Shown here piece by piece: positions 24,651-34,228 of a stretch of DNA of 64,000 bases. The notes under the pieces are model-generated. The model had not been told where the DNA came from. It saw only the letters and a list, made by a program, of their open reading frames with translations, and ran no database searches. The position numbers and the translations under genes were made by a program. This stretch comes from Paenibacillus sp. FSL R5-0490 (GTDB taxonomy: Bacteria > Bacillota > Bacilli > Bacillales > Cytobacillaceae), in NCBI RefSeq assembly GCF_001956215.1, contig NZ_MRTQ01000001.1, positions 310,001 to 374,000 of the forward strand, written 5' to 3'. Positions within the stretch are counted from its first letter, which is position 1. Each line of letters begins with the position of its first letter.

Positions 24651-25069
24651 AAAATCTTCCGCCTTTATGTATAATTGATTACCATTCTTCATATATATTG
24701 GCTGTTGTCTGATTTTTCTCCTTCCCTGGAAAATTATAGATTCATAAGTTTTTACATAAAAAGTGAAACCATTTTGCATTTCATTCGTCTAAATAGACGT
24801 GCCGCATTTATTAATGTGCAATATTCAGCTTAGGCTGTAATCAGGGCAGGTACCTAATTTTTGTTAATTTTTGTTAAAAGAACAGTTTATCTGGACATGC
24901 TTGACATTTTGTTAAATGCGAGTATAGTTATATTCTTGTGCAGTGCTTTTTTGACTGTTCATAGATTATTAATATTTATCAGGTAAACTAATAATTAGGC
25001 TGATTTCCAGCTTTAAATTTTAAAATTACTAGCGAAATATGTTACAATAATGTGCTAGAAGGCAGGTGT
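24651..25069. other. Divergent intergenic region with LTA synthase promoter
   Basis: Contains TTGACA (24901-24906), 16-base spacer, TATAGT (24923-24928) and an A/T-rich leader of about 135 bases. Apart from a GTCTAAATAGAC palindrome at 24787-24798, nothing else is recognised. Confidence 0.55.
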
Positions 25070-27073
25070 ATGATTTTGAATACTTTACTTCATAAAAGTC
25101 AGGATATATTGAATAAATATATAGGCTTTTTCTTTTTAGCAGTATTTCTGCTCTGGATGAAAACGTATATTACTCAAATGACACAATTTAATTTAGGCAT
25201 TGAAAGTGCCTTGCAGCAGTTCCTCTTATTCATTAACCCGCTGGGATCTTCACTGCTGTTTTTAGGAATTGCATTCTTTTTTAAAGGCAGAAGAAAATAT
25301 ATCGCTTTGATGGTTATGTATTTCTTCCTGTCGTTCCTGCTGTTTGCAAATGCAGTGTACTACCGTTTCTTTAATGACTTTATTACACTGCCGACATTGA
25401 CGCAGACACAGAACTTCGGTGATGTCAGCGGAAGCATCAGCTCACTATTACAGCCAACTGATATCTTTTTCTTCCTTGATTTCATCGTTCTTGCCGGCTT
25501 GCTTATTTTTAAAGCCGTTAAAATCGAAACAAAGGATTTGACTCGCCGCAGATCAGCAGCTTTAATTTATGCGTCGCTTGCCATTTCCTTTGCAAATCTG
25601 GGCCTGGCTGAAACAGACCGCCCTGAGCTTTTGACAAGAGGTTTTGACCGTAACTATATTGTGAAATATTTAGGCATGTACAATTATACGATCTATGATG
25701 CAGTGCAAAGCACAAAGGCCTCTGCACAAAGAGTTATGGCGGATAGCAGTGATACAACCGAAGTCATTAACTTTACGAAATCGAATTATGCTGAGCCAAA
25801 TCCGAAGTATTTTGGAAAAGCCGAAGGCATGAATGTAATCTACCTTCATCTTGAATCCATTCAGACATTCTTAATGAATTATGAACTGCATGGTGAAGAA
25901 GTAACACCATTCCTGAACTCGCTGATAGAAGAAGAAAATACAACGTATTTTGATAACTTCTTCCACCAGACTGCACAAGGGAAAACAGCAGATGCTGAGT
26001 TTATCCTTGAGAACTCCCTATATGGGCTGCCGCAGGGTTCTGCCTTTACAACAAAAGGCATGAACACCTACAATGCAGCACCGGCAATTCTGAAGGATAA
26101 AGGATATACTTCTGCAGTATTCCACGGCAACTCCGGAAGCTTCTGGAACCGTAACGAAATTTATAAATCGTTTGGATATGATAACTTTTTTGATGCAGAT
26201 TATTTTGATTTAAAACCTGAAAACATGGCTGACTACGGTCTAATGGATAAGCCGTTCTTTGAACAATCCATGCCGTATCTAAAGTCGCTGAAGCAGCCGT
26301 TCTATTCTAAATTCATTACTGTGTCCCATCACTATCCGTATCATATGGATCAGGAAATGGCGACAATTGAGCCTCATACTACAGGGGACAAATCAGTTGA
26401 TAACTACTTCCAGACAGCCCGTTATGCTGACGAAGCGCTTAAACAGTTCTTTGAACAGCTGAAGGCTTCCGGCCTGTATGAGAACTCAGTCATTGTCATG
26501 TATGGTGACCATTATGGAATTTCCAAGAACCACAATAAAGCAATGGAAAAAGTGCTTGGCAAGGAAATTGCACCATTTGATAGTGCCGGTCTGCAGCGTG
26601 TGCCTCTATTCATCCGCGTACCTGGCATGGAAGGCGGAGTAAACCATGAATTCGGCGGTCAGATCGACCTGATGCCAACACTGATGCACTTGCTTGGCAT
26701 TGATACTAAACAGTATCTGCAATTCGGTACAGACTTATTATCAGAAAATCATGATGACCTTGTGCCTTTCCGTAACGGAGACTTCATGAGTCCAACCATT
26801 TCATCTGTTGACGGCAAGTTCTATGACTCAACAACTGGTGAGCTGCTGGATGAAAACCGTTTTGAAGAAGCGAAAAAACTTCAGGAAAGTGCGGAGCAGA
26901 AATTGGCTCTATCCGATAAAGTGGTAAACGGAGACCTTCTCCGCTTCTACACTCCGGAAAACTTTGAACCGGTTGACCGTTCAAAATACGATTACAAAGC
27001 AGAAAATAATGGTGTAATCAAGAAGAACGAAGAAGCTGAAGAAACCTCTGAAACTGAACCAGCTGATAAATAA
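25070..27073 (+). CDS. ltaS: Lipoteichoic acid synthase-family protein
   Basis: 667 residues. Five N-terminal membrane segments (about 12-215), then an extracellular alkaline-phosphatase-type sulfatase domain: LHLESIQTFLMN, QTAQGKTADAEFILENSLYG with the catalytic Thr, FHGNSGSFWNRNEIYKSFGY, KFITVSHHYPY and MYGDHYGISKNH. Known: polymerises glycerol-phosphate from phosphatidylglycerol onto a glycolipid; Bacillus has several paralogues (LtaS, YfnI, YqgS, YvgJ), and the exact one cannot be told. Start: ATG 25070 has a tight spacing to AGGTG, TTG 25076 a better one; either is possible. Acidic Glu-rich C-terminal tail. Confidence 0.92.
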   Translation: MILNTLLHKSQDILNKYIGFFFLAVFLLWMKTYITQMTQFNLGIESALQQFLLFINPLGSSLLFLGIAFFFKGRRKYIALMVMYFFLSFLLFANAVYYRFFNDFITLPTLTQTQNFGDVSGSISSLLQPTDIFFFLDFIVLAGLLIFKAVKIETKDLTRRRSAALIYASLAISFANLGLAETDRPELLTRGFDRNYIVKYLGMYNYTIYDAVQSTKASAQRVMADSSDTTEVINFTKSNYAEPNPKYFGKAEGMNVIYLHLESIQTFLMNYELHGEEVTPFLNSLIEEENTTYFDNFFHQTAQGKTADAEFILENSLYGLPQGSAFTTKGMNTYNAAPAILKDKGYTSAVFHGNSGSFWNRNEIYKSFGYDNFFDADYFDLKPENMADYGLMDKPFFEQSMPYLKSLKQPFYSKFITVSHHYPYHMDQEMATIEPHTTGDKSVDNYFQTARYADEALKQFFEQLKASGLYENSVIVMYGDHYGISKNHNKAMEKVLGKEIAPFDSAGLQRVPLFIRVPGMEGGVNHEFGGQIDLMPTLMHLLGIDTKQYLQFGTDLLSENHDDLVPFRNGDFMSPTISSVDGKFYDSTTGELLDENRFEEAKKLQESAEQKLALSDKVVNGDLLRFYTPENFEPVDRSKYDYKAENNGVIKKNEEAEETSETEPADK

Positions 27074-27077
27074 ATTG

Positions 27078-27116
27078 AAACTGCCTGCGGGAGACCCTGC
27101 AGGCAGTTTTTTTTAT
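27078..27116 (+). terminator. Rho-independent terminator
   Basis: AAACTGCCTGC/GCAGGCAGTTT stem with eight T residues. Confidence 0.95.
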
Positions 27117-27174
27117 TGTTTAGGAAACTATAAAATCGCCGCTTGTTTATAACTTTGTGCATAAGTTTATCTAC

Positions 27175-27295
27175 GTCTAGCTCCAGCGCCTACCCCCTCG
27201 AGGTCACAAGCCAATCTGCCCAGAAAGGTAAAGGACACCTTTCCGTGCAGCTCGTCTTGTGCTTGTCGGGGGTGAGCAAGGCGCTTGCGCTTTTG
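27175..27295. repeat. Bacillaceae palindromic interspersed repeat
   Basis: GTCTAGCTCCAGCGCC at the left and CAAGGCGCTTGCGCTTTTG at the right, with GCGCCTACCCCC pairing to GGGGGTGAGCAAGGCGC, CACAAGC to GCTTGTG-like bases, and an inner GAAAGGT/ACCTTTC hairpin. I recognise the end sequences as those of a short dispersed element common in Bacillus, Cytobacillus and Geobacillus genomes; it has no ORF. GC-rich against AT-rich flanks. Copy number in this genome cannot be checked here. Confidence 0.7.
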
Positions 27296-27429
27296 TTATG
27301 GTACTGGCAGTGTTTCTTTTAGTCCAAAAAAATAAAACTAATATGCGGTAATTTAGATGCAGCCTCTGTTTTAATGTAATGATTATTTTATAATGAAATA
27401 AAAAGAAATACATACCGAGGGGGAGTAAG

Positions 27430-28242
27430 ATGAAAAAGCTTGCCGGCAAAAGGATCGCGCTTTTAGGTTCACGGAAAATAGCAGAAATCAGCAAACTGGT
27501 GGAGAATCAAGAAGGAGCTGCCGTCAGCAGACCCGCTCAGGGAACAGCTCTGCTGAAAGATGAAAAACTCAAGGATCATGTAGAAATGCTGACTCAGTGC
27601 AGTTTCGATTGGATTATTTTTACCACCGGAATCGGTGTCGAAACCATTTATCAAACTGCTCTTGAACTGAATAGAAGTGAGGCTCTAATCAGCAGCCTCC
27701 AAAAAGCAAATATTGCAGCAAGGGGTTACAAAACAGTTAACGCTCTGAAAAAGCTTAATATCATTCCTGCAGTGAGGGACGATGATGGCAGTACAGCAGG
27801 TTTACTTCGAGAGCTCTCAGCACATTCTCTAGAAGGCATGAAAGCAGCCCTCCAGCTACACGGGGACCCGGCGCCGCGCCTAAAACAATGGCTTGAAGAA
27901 AACCAGGTGGACTATGAAGAAATTCTTCCATATACCCATATTCCTCCTGAGGAGAAAGTGATGAATCTGCTGCTGTCTGAGCTGCTTGACGGAAAGCTCG
28001 ATTCCGTATTTTTCACAAGCACTCCACAAGTACGGAATTTATTCAGCTTTGCCAGGCAAAAGAACGCAGAAGACCAATTGAAATCCTGTTTTTCAGACCA
28101 GACTGTGGCATTATCGGTTGGGAAAGTAACTGCTCAAGCTTTACATGAAGAAGGGATTGCAAGAGTCATTTTTCCGGAAGTCGAAAGGATTGGGAGTGCG
28201 GTAATTGAATTAGCACGTTTCTATACAGTAGAAGATATTTAA
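27430..28242 (+). CDS. Uroporphyrinogen-III synthase (stand-alone HemD-like)
   Basis: 270 residues, two-lobed HemD fold: RIALLGSRKIAEISKLV, DWIIFTTGIGVETIYQTA, ALQLHGDPAPRLKQWLEE, YTHIPPEE, SVFFTSTPQVRNLFSFA and ALSVGKVTAQALHEEG. Known: closes hydroxymethylbilane to uroporphyrinogen III for haem, sirohaem and B12. The gene is away from any hemAXCDBL operon, so it is probably the second, sirohaem/nitrate-type copy seen in many bacilli. ATG with GGGGGAG. Single-gene unit. Confidence 0.88.
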   Translation: MKKLAGKRIALLGSRKIAEISKLVENQEGAAVSRPAQGTALLKDEKLKDHVEMLTQCSFDWIIFTTGIGVETIYQTALELNRSEALISSLQKANIAARGYKTVNALKKLNIIPAVRDDDGSTAGLLRELSAHSLEGMKAALQLHGDPAPRLKQWLEENQVDYEEILPYTHIPPEEKVMNLLLSELLDGKLDSVFFTSTPQVRNLFSFARQKNAEDQLKSCFSDQTVALSVGKVTAQALHEEGIARVIFPEVERIGSAVIELARFYTVEDI

Positions 28243-28289
28243 GACTGATGTTTAAATTCATAATGTGCAGCAATACGGAATTTATCATG

Positions 28290-28312
28290 GAGCCTTTTTA
28301 GGCTCTTTTTCA
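28290..28312 (+). terminator. Rho-independent terminator
   Basis: GAGCC/GGCTC stem with TTTTT after the hemD-like gene. Confidence 0.75.
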
Positions 28313-28357
28313 ATAGCTTCATGTATATACAAATTTTAAAAAATTCTTTAAAAAATA

Positions 28358-28386
28358 TTGAAAAGGCTTACACATCATGATAATAT
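28358..28386 (+). promoter_or_regulatory. Promoter of the LacI gene
   Basis: TTGAAA (28358-28363), 17-base spacer, TAATAT (28381-28386); operator follows immediately. Confidence 0.65.
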
Positions 28387-28390
28387 TACA

Positions 28391-28406
28391 ACGTAAACGT
28401 TTTCGT
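28391..28406. promoter_or_regulatory. LacI-type operator (autoregulation)
   Basis: ACGTAAACGTTTTCGT, a 16-base palindrome with one mismatch and the AAACGTTT core, directly after the -10 box of the LacI gene; the same core as the operator at 29469-29492. Confidence 0.75.
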
Positions 28407-28439
28407 AACGAAAATTCAGTAACTTAAAGCAGGTGGGAT

Positions 28440-29447
28440 ATGTCCTACACCATCAAAGATGTTGCCAAAAAGGCAAATGTCTCTATTGCAACAGTCTCCA
28501 GGATATTAAATGGCCAGGGAGGTTATTCAGAAAAAACAAAAAGCAAGGTTCTAAAAGTAATTGAAGAACTGGGCTATCAGCCAAATGCAGTGGCAAGGGG
28601 ATTAATTAATAAGAGAACCCATACAATAGGGGTGCTTTTCCCAAAGCTTTCGAGCTCATTGGTTACCGATCTGCTGGATGGCATTGAAAAGGCCGCAAAT
28701 GATAACGGTTCCAGTGTGATTGTCTGCCATACAGAATCAAATGGCGAAAAAACGATGAAATATCTCCAGCTGCTTATTGAAAAAAGGGTAGACGGAATCA
28801 TTTTCGCTAGTGAAATTTTAAAGGATGAATATTATCAATTTGTGACCAAAACCCGCATGCCGATGATTCTGCTTTCGACAGAGTCCTATGCGTACCCGGT
28901 GCCTTTTGTAAAAGTTAACGATTTTCATGCAGCATATGCAGCAGCTAAGTATTTAATCGAAAAGGGTCATACCAGAATTGGGATGATAAGCGGGAACAAG
29001 GATGATATCATCGCGGGGGTTCCAAGAATTGAAGGCTTTAAGAAAGCTCTGTCAGATCATAACATACCGCTGGATTCTGAGAATATTGTGTTCAGCAGGG
29101 GGTTTACATTCCCTTATGGTGTTGAGGGTTTGAAAAGTCTTGTCAAGCAGTTTCCGGATGTAACGGCAATATTTGCAGCAAGTGATGAAATGGCTATAGG
29201 TGCCTTATCTGCAGCATATCAGATGGGAATAAATGTCCCAGATGAAATTTCTGTTATAGGGTATGATAACTTGAATCTTGCTGAAATGTCCACTCCTCCG
29301 TTGACAACAGTAGGACAACCTCTTGCAAAAATGGGTGAAGCCGCTGCAGAAATGCTTTTTTCCATCTTAGAAACAGGCGACACTCCGGAAAGCCGGATAA
29401 TGCAGCATAAAATCATTGAAAGAATGAGTGTGAAAGAGAGAAAATAA
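28440..29447 (+). CDS. LacI-family repressor of the alpha-glucoside operon
   Basis: 335 residues. HTH YTIKDVAKKANVSIATVSRI and hinge helix (PNAVARGL) at 1-60, periplasmic-binding-type effector domain to the end (VIVCHTESNGE, ISVIGYDNLNLAEMSTPPLT). Known: MalR/GanR-like repressors release DNA on binding a sugar. It lies just before the transport genes and both its own promoter and that of the binding protein carry a matching palindrome, so control of this operon and of itself is well supported. ATG with GCAGGTGGG. Confidence 0.92.
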   Translation: MSYTIKDVAKKANVSIATVSRILNGQGGYSEKTKSKVLKVIEELGYQPNAVARGLINKRTHTIGVLFPKLSSSLVTDLLDGIEKAANDNGSSVIVCHTESNGEKTMKYLQLLIEKRVDGIIFASEILKDEYYQFVTKTRMPMILLSTESYAYPVPFVKVNDFHAAYAAAKYLIEKGHTRIGMISGNKDDIIAGVPRIEGFKKALSDHNIPLDSENIVFSRGFTFPYGVEGLKSLVKQFPDVTAIFAASDEMAIGALSAAYQMGINVPDEISVIGYDNLNLAEMSTPPLTTVGQPLAKMGEAAAEMLFSILETGDTPESRIMQHKIIERMSVKERK

Positions 29448-29468
29448 TAACTCTCTTTTTCTCAGATC

Positions 29469-29492
29469 AATTACGTAAACGTTTACGTAATT
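29469..29492. promoter_or_regulatory. Perfect 24-bp LacI operator
   Basis: AATTACGTAAAC/GTTTACGTAATT, perfectly symmetric around CG. It ends five bases before a TATAAT (29497-29502), so it covers the -35 region of the transport operon. Confidence 0.9.
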
Positions 29493-29528
29493 AATCTATA
29501 ATACAAAAAACACATAGGGGGATATACC

Positions 29529-30761
29529 ATGTTTAAAAAAATGACTGCAGGTGTGATGGCTTTAACTTTAGGAGCATCTTTACTGAGTGGATGTTCATCT
29601 GATGGTGCTGATGACGGTAAAGTAACGCTTGAGCTGTTCTCCAATAAATCAGAAAGCATTGAGACATACAAAGGATTGATCAAAGAATTTGAAGCGAAAA
29701 ATCCGGATATTAAGATTAAATTGGATGCACCTCCTGAAGCAGAAACAGTTTTAAAAACACGTCTGACCAAAAACGATCTTCCCGACATCATGTCTATCGC
29801 TGGTAATGCTACATACGGCGAGCTTGGCCGTGCAGGCGTTCTTGAGGATTTTTCAGGGACAGATTTAGCTAAAACAGTTCAGCCATCCTATATTGATATG
29901 ATCAATCGTCTTGTCGGACCTGAAGAAGAAGGCACTTTCGGACTTCCATATGCTACAAATGCGAATGCAGTAATTTATAACAAAGCAAAGTTTGAAGAAC
30001 ATGGCCTTGAAGTCCCAACTACCTGGGATGAATTCATTGCCAGCCTGGAAAAAGTAAAAGCTGCCGGTGACACACCAATCTACTTCACATTAAAAGATGC
30101 CTGGACAGGCATGATTGCATGGAACTCACTTGGCGCTAATGTAGCAGGTGAAGATTTTGCGGAAAAGAAAAACGCAGGTGAAACTTCTTTCGCGGAAAAA
30201 TATGATGCAGTTGCAGATAAGATGGCTACTTTAGTTCAATATGGCCACAAGGACAATATGGGTGTCGCTTACGGGGATGGAAACAATGCATTTGCGGCTG
30301 GCAAATCTGTTTTTTACCTGCAGGGCAACTGGGCAATCCCTGAAATTCTTAAAGCAAATCCTGACATGGAACTTGGTGTATTTCCAATGCCTGTTACAAA
30401 CGATCCTGCACAAAACAAACTTGTTTCTGGTGTAGATGTTCTTTTAGCAGTCAGCAAAGACACTGAGCACAAAGAAGAAGCAATGAAATTTGCTGAATTC
30501 ATGATGAATAAAGACACGGCTCAAAAGTATATTGACGAGCAGAAAGCTTTCTCAGCCATTGAAGGAGTGTATCAGGAAGATCCTGTGTTTGAAGGAATCA
30601 AAGCTAACTTTGAAAATGGCACCATCACAAGCTTCCCCGATCACTATTACCCTGCGGGCATGGGAGCAGAAAACCTTGTTCAGGAATTCCTGATCAAGAA
30701 AGATAAAGAAAAATTCCTGAAGAAAATGGACAGCGAATGGGAAAAAGTTCAAAACCGCTAA
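29529..30761 (+). CDS. Sugar ABC transporter substrate-binding lipoprotein
   Basis: 410 residues. Lipoprotein signal with LLSGC, C22 lipidated; then a family 1 sugar-binding protein (ELFSNKSESIETYKGLIKEF, DIMSIAGNATYGELG, GLPYATNANAVIYNKAKFEEH, GKSVFYLQGNWAIPEI). It captures oligosaccharides outside the membrane for the two permeases encoded next. Given the two GH13 enzymes in the operon, the ligand is probably an isomalto- or malto-oligosaccharide or sucrose-like alpha-glucoside. A hairpin before the permease gene would keep its mRNA more abundant, as usual for binding proteins. Confidence 0.93.
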   Translation: MFKKMTAGVMALTLGASLLSGCSSDGADDGKVTLELFSNKSESIETYKGLIKEFEAKNPDIKIKLDAPPEAETVLKTRLTKNDLPDIMSIAGNATYGELGRAGVLEDFSGTDLAKTVQPSYIDMINRLVGPEEEGTFGLPYATNANAVIYNKAKFEEHGLEVPTTWDEFIASLEKVKAAGDTPIYFTLKDAWTGMIAWNSLGANVAGEDFAEKKNAGETSFAEKYDAVADKMATLVQYGHKDNMGVAYGDGNNAFAAGKSVFYLQGNWAIPEILKANPDMELGVFPMPVTNDPAQNKLVSGVDVLLAVSKDTEHKEEAMKFAEFMMNKDTAQKYIDEQKAFSAIEGVYQEDPVFEGIKANFENGTITSFPDHYYPAGMGAENLVQEFLIKKDKEKFLKKMDSEWEKVQNR

Positions 30762-30769
30762 AGGCATCG

Positions 30770-30798
30770 GGCCAGGGAACCTTATGGATTTCCTGGCC
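30770..30798 (+). terminator. Intercistronic hairpin (attenuator/stabiliser)
   Basis: GGCCAGG/CCTGGCC stem with weak T-tract between the binding protein and first permease. Confidence 0.65.
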
Positions 30799-30819
30799 TT
30801 CTAAAAAGGAGTTGTCGTT

Positions 30820-31683
30820 ATGAAAAAGAAAAACAGTGTGTTTCTCATCATTACCATACCCGCTTTCCTTCTTTTCTTCATTTTCCACAGCTTTCCCGCT
30901 TTGCAGGGGATTTTTTACAGCTTTACAGATTGGAAAGGGTATGGAGATTGGAATTTCGTTGGGTTAAAAAATTACTTAAACGTTTTTAAAGATGAACGGG
31001 CAGGGGATGCCTACTTATTTACTTTTAAATTTGCCATTGTTGCGACCATTTTGGTCAATATCATAAGCCTTCTTGTGGCCATCGGGCTTAATTCCAAGAT
31101 AAAGTTTCACAAAACGCTTCGGGCAATCTACTTCCTGCCTTACATTCTGAGTATCTTGATTGTTGGCTTTATCTTTAATTTTATTTTTGCTCATTTCCTG
31201 CCGCAGATTGGCGATGCATTCGGATGGGAATTTTTGACCCGAAATATTCTTGGAAACCCGGACCTTGCCTGGATCGGAATTGTCATTGTAGCCGTTTGGC
31301 AGGCTGTATCCTTTAATACGATTTTGTATCTTGCAGGGCTTGTGACAATTTCAGAGGATTTATATGAAGCAGCAAGCATTGACGGTGCCGGTGTCTGGAC
31401 AAAGTTTTGGAAAATTACGTTTCCGCTCATCGCGCCATTTTTCACCATTAATATGGTTCTCTCATTGAAAAACTTCCTTATGGTCTTTGATCAGATTGTT
31501 GCCTTGACTGGAGGAGGTCCTGGAAAGTCGACCGAATCCATTTCCTTGTTAATTTACAGAGGAGGATTTGAAGGCGGCGAATTTGCCTATCAATCAGCTA
31601 ATGCGGTCATATACTTCATCGTCATCATCGTCTTTTCTGTTATTCAGCTGAAATTCTTAAATAAAAGAGAGGTGGAAAACTAA
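30820..31683 (+). CDS. Sugar ABC transporter permease 1 (MalF-like)
   Basis: 287 residues, six membrane helices. PALQGIFYSFTDWKGYGDWN is the first periplasmic loop; the EAA motif EAASIDGAGVWTKFWKITFP (about 185-205) contacts the ATPase. Overlaps the next gene by one base (TAATG). Pairs with the second permease; no ATP-binding gene is in the operon, so a shared ATPase such as MsmX, encoded elsewhere, must serve it. ATG after AAAAAGGAG. Confidence 0.93.
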   Translation: MKKKNSVFLIITIPAFLLFFIFHSFPALQGIFYSFTDWKGYGDWNFVGLKNYLNVFKDERAGDAYLFTFKFAIVATILVNIISLLVAIGLNSKIKFHKTLRAIYFLPYILSILIVGFIFNFIFAHFLPQIGDAFGWEFLTRNILGNPDLAWIGIVIVAVWQAVSFNTILYLAGLVTISEDLYEAASIDGAGVWTKFWKITFPLIAPFFTINMVLSLKNFLMVFDQIVALTGGGPGKSTESISLLIYRGGFEGGEFAYQSANAVIYFIVIIVFSVIQLKFLNKREVEN

Positions 31684-32504
31684 TGAATCGCAAAAAAACG
31701 AGCTGGCTTGTGACCACTCTATTAATCTTAGGTTCATTGCTCATTCTTTTTCCACTGTATTTAACCATTACCATTGCGTTTAAAACACCGCCTGAAATGG
31801 CAGGGAATTTACTTGCTCTTCCTAAATCGTGGTCATTTGACAACTTTGCACAGGCCATCGACATGACTAATTTCTTTAATGCGTTTAAAAACAGTGCATT
31901 TGTTACAATATTTGTTGTCATTTTTACTGTGTTAACGAACTCGCTTGTATCTTATGCCATCGCCAGAAATCTTCATAAGAAGTTTTATAAGTTCCTATAC
32001 TTCTATTTTTTAAGCGCGATGTTTATTCCTTTTCCAATCATCATGCTCCCGCTTGTCAAACAGACCAGTGCATGGGGAATGGATAACCTGGTTGGATTAA
32101 TCATTTTGTATATCGTCTTCAACCTTTCTTTTAATGTGTTTATCTATATTGGCTACATTCGTGCCATTCCAGTTGAACTGGAAGAAGCAGCTATTATGGA
32201 CGGAGCAACCACATGGGGTGTGTTCTGGAAAGTCATTTTTCCGCTTCTGGCACCAATGAATGCAACAGTCGCCATCATTACGAGCCTAGGCGCATGGAAT
32301 GACTTCATGCTTCCGCTTGTCCTGCTGAGCGATCGGGAAATGGCCACACTTCCCCTGGTGCAGTACATTTTCCAGGGCCAATTCAGCACAGATTATAATC
32401 TTGCATTTGCCTCCTATTTAATGGCACTTGCGCCAATGATTATTGTGTACATCTTTGCTCAAAAATGGATCATAAGCGGTGTAATGAAGGGTTCAATAAA
32501 ATAA
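31683..32504 (+). CDS. Sugar ABC transporter permease 2 (MalG-like)
   Basis: 273 residues, six helices; EAA motif EEAAIMDGATTWGVFWKVIF and the family end QKWIISGVMKGSIK. TPPEMAGNLLALPKSWSFDN is the typical first loop of MalG/carbohydrate permeases. Its start overlaps the stop of permease 1, with GAGGTGG upstream, so the two are translationally coupled. Confidence 0.93.
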   Translation: MNRKKTSWLVTTLLILGSLLILFPLYLTITIAFKTPPEMAGNLLALPKSWSFDNFAQAIDMTNFFNAFKNSAFVTIFVVIFTVLTNSLVSYAIARNLHKKFYKFLYFYFLSAMFIPFPIIMLPLVKQTSAWGMDNLVGLIILYIVFNLSFNVFIYIGYIRAIPVELEEAAIMDGATTWGVFWKVIFPLLAPMNATVAIITSLGAWNDFMLPLVLLSDREMATLPLVQYIFQGQFSTDYNLAFASYLMALAPMIIVYIFAQKWIISGVMKGSIK

Positions 32505-32538
32505 AGATGAAATTATTCTTTGATCGGAGTTGTAATAA

Positions 32539-34224
32539 TTGAACAAAACATGGTGGAAAGAAAGCGTTATTTATCAAATCTACCCAAGAAGCTTCAATGA
32601 TTCAAATGGGGACGGGATTGGCGATATCAACGGTATCACTGAAAAAATTCCATACTTAGCCGAATTGGGGATCGACGTTATCTGGCTATCCCCCGTTTAC
32701 AAGTCACCTAATGATGATAATGGCTATGACATCTCAGATTACCGTAATATTATGGATGAGTTCGGAACTATGGAAGACTTTGATGGCATGCTGGCAAAAG
32801 CCCATGAATACGGCATCAAAATCATGATGGACCTTGTTGTTAACCATTCAAGCGATGAACATCAATGGTTCCAGGAATCGCGAAAATCTAAAGATAATCC
32901 ATATCGTGATTATTATATCTGGAAAAAGACGGACAATGGCGAGCCCCCTACTAACTGGGGAGCAGCGTTTGGCGGAAGTGTATGGGAATATGATGAACAA
33001 ACCGGTGAATATTATCTGCATCTGTTCAGCAAAAAGCAGCCTGACTTGAACTGGGAAAATCCTGTTCTGCGAAATGAAGTGTATGAAATGATGCGCTTCT
33101 GGCTGGATAAAGGCATTGATGGATTCCGCATGGATGTCGTCAATTTCATTTCAAAAGATACGAGCTATCCACAAGGGAAGGTCCGTGAAGGACATAAATA
33201 TGGCGACGGCAGCAAGTATTATATGAACGGTCCAAGAATTCATGAGTTCCTGCAGGAAATGAACAAAGAAGCCCTTAGCCCGTATGATACCATTACGGTC
33301 GGCGAGATGCCTGGTGTAACAGTTGATGAAGGTAAACTCTACACCGGCCGGGACAGAAATGAATTAAATATGGTATTCCATTTTGAACATGTGGGTCTTG
33401 GAGATGGACAATACGGCAAATGGGATCCCCGCCCCTGGAAATTGACTGATTTGAAAGAGATCTTCAACAAGTGGCAAAAGGGCCTTGAAGAAGATGGCTG
33501 GAACAGTCTGTACTGGAGCAACCATGATCAGCCCCGCGCCATCTCCAGATGGGGAAATGATTCAGAGGAATACCGGGTAACTTCTGGTAAGATGATTGCT
33601 GTTTGCCTTCATATGATGCAGGGGACTCCTTATATTTACCAGGGCGAGGAAATCGGCATGACAAATGTTAAGTTCAATGATATCAATGATTACCGTGATA
33701 TCGAAACATTGAATGCCTACCGTGATCTTACACCGGATTCCTTAACACATGATGAAATTTTCAAAGGCATTCATGAGAGAGGCAGGGATAATGCGAGAAC
33801 GCCTGTTCAGTGGGATGCCGGCCCGAATGCAGGCTTTACAGACGGAAACCCTTGGATCAATGTGAACCCGAATTACGAGGAGATTAATGCAGAAGCAGTC
33901 TTAAAAGACGAAGACTCTATCTTCCATTTTTATAAGAAGCTCATTCAGCTTAGAAAGCAAAATGAAGTGATTGTATATGGAACATTCGATTTACTAATGG
34001 AAGAGAATGAGCAAATTTTTGCTTTTACACGAACTCTGGGTGATGACCAGCTGCTTGTAATCTGCAACTTCAGTGATGGAACACCGGACTTTAAGCTGCC
34101 GGGACATGTCCTTTATTCGTCTAAGGAATTACTGATATCCAACTTGACTGCAGATGAAAATGAAGAAATTGATAACCTGACACTCAAGCCATATGAAGCT
34201 AGAGTGTACAGTTTGAAAAAATAA
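32539..34224 (+). CDS. Alpha-glucosidase / oligo-1,6-glucosidase, GH13 (copy 1)
   Basis: 561 residues, cytoplasmic. GH13 regions: DLVVNHSSDEHQWF, GFRMDVVNFISK (nucleophile Asp), TVGEMPG (acid/base Glu) and WSNHDQPR (Asp); the WWKESVIYQIYPRSFNDSNG start is typical for the oligo-1,6-glucosidase subfamily. Known: releases glucose from isomaltose and related alpha-glucosides, some members from maltose or sucrose. VVNFISK after the nucleophile Asp favours alpha-1,6 specificity; the residues were read by eye. Start TTG 32539 with CGGAG at nine-base spacing. Followed by a terminator before copy 2. Confidence 0.92.
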   Translation: MNKTWWKESVIYQIYPRSFNDSNGDGIGDINGITEKIPYLAELGIDVIWLSPVYKSPNDDNGYDISDYRNIMDEFGTMEDFDGMLAKAHEYGIKIMMDLVVNHSSDEHQWFQESRKSKDNPYRDYYIWKKTDNGEPPTNWGAAFGGSVWEYDEQTGEYYLHLFSKKQPDLNWENPVLRNEVYEMMRFWLDKGIDGFRMDVVNFISKDTSYPQGKVREGHKYGDGSKYYMNGPRIHEFLQEMNKEALSPYDTITVGEMPGVTVDEGKLYTGRDRNELNMVFHFEHVGLGDGQYGKWDPRPWKLTDLKEIFNKWQKGLEEDGWNSLYWSNHDQPRAISRWGNDSEEYRVTSGKMIAVCLHMMQGTPYIYQGEEIGMTNVKFNDINDYRDIETLNAYRDLTPDSLTHDEIFKGIHERGRDNARTPVQWDAGPNAGFTDGNPWINVNPNYEEINAEAVLKDEDSIFHFYKKLIQLRKQNEVIVYGTFDLLMEENEQIFAFTRTLGDDQLLVICNFSDGTPDFKLPGHVLYSSKELLISNLTADENEEIDNLTLKPYEARVYSLKK

Positions 34225-34228
34225 TGAC

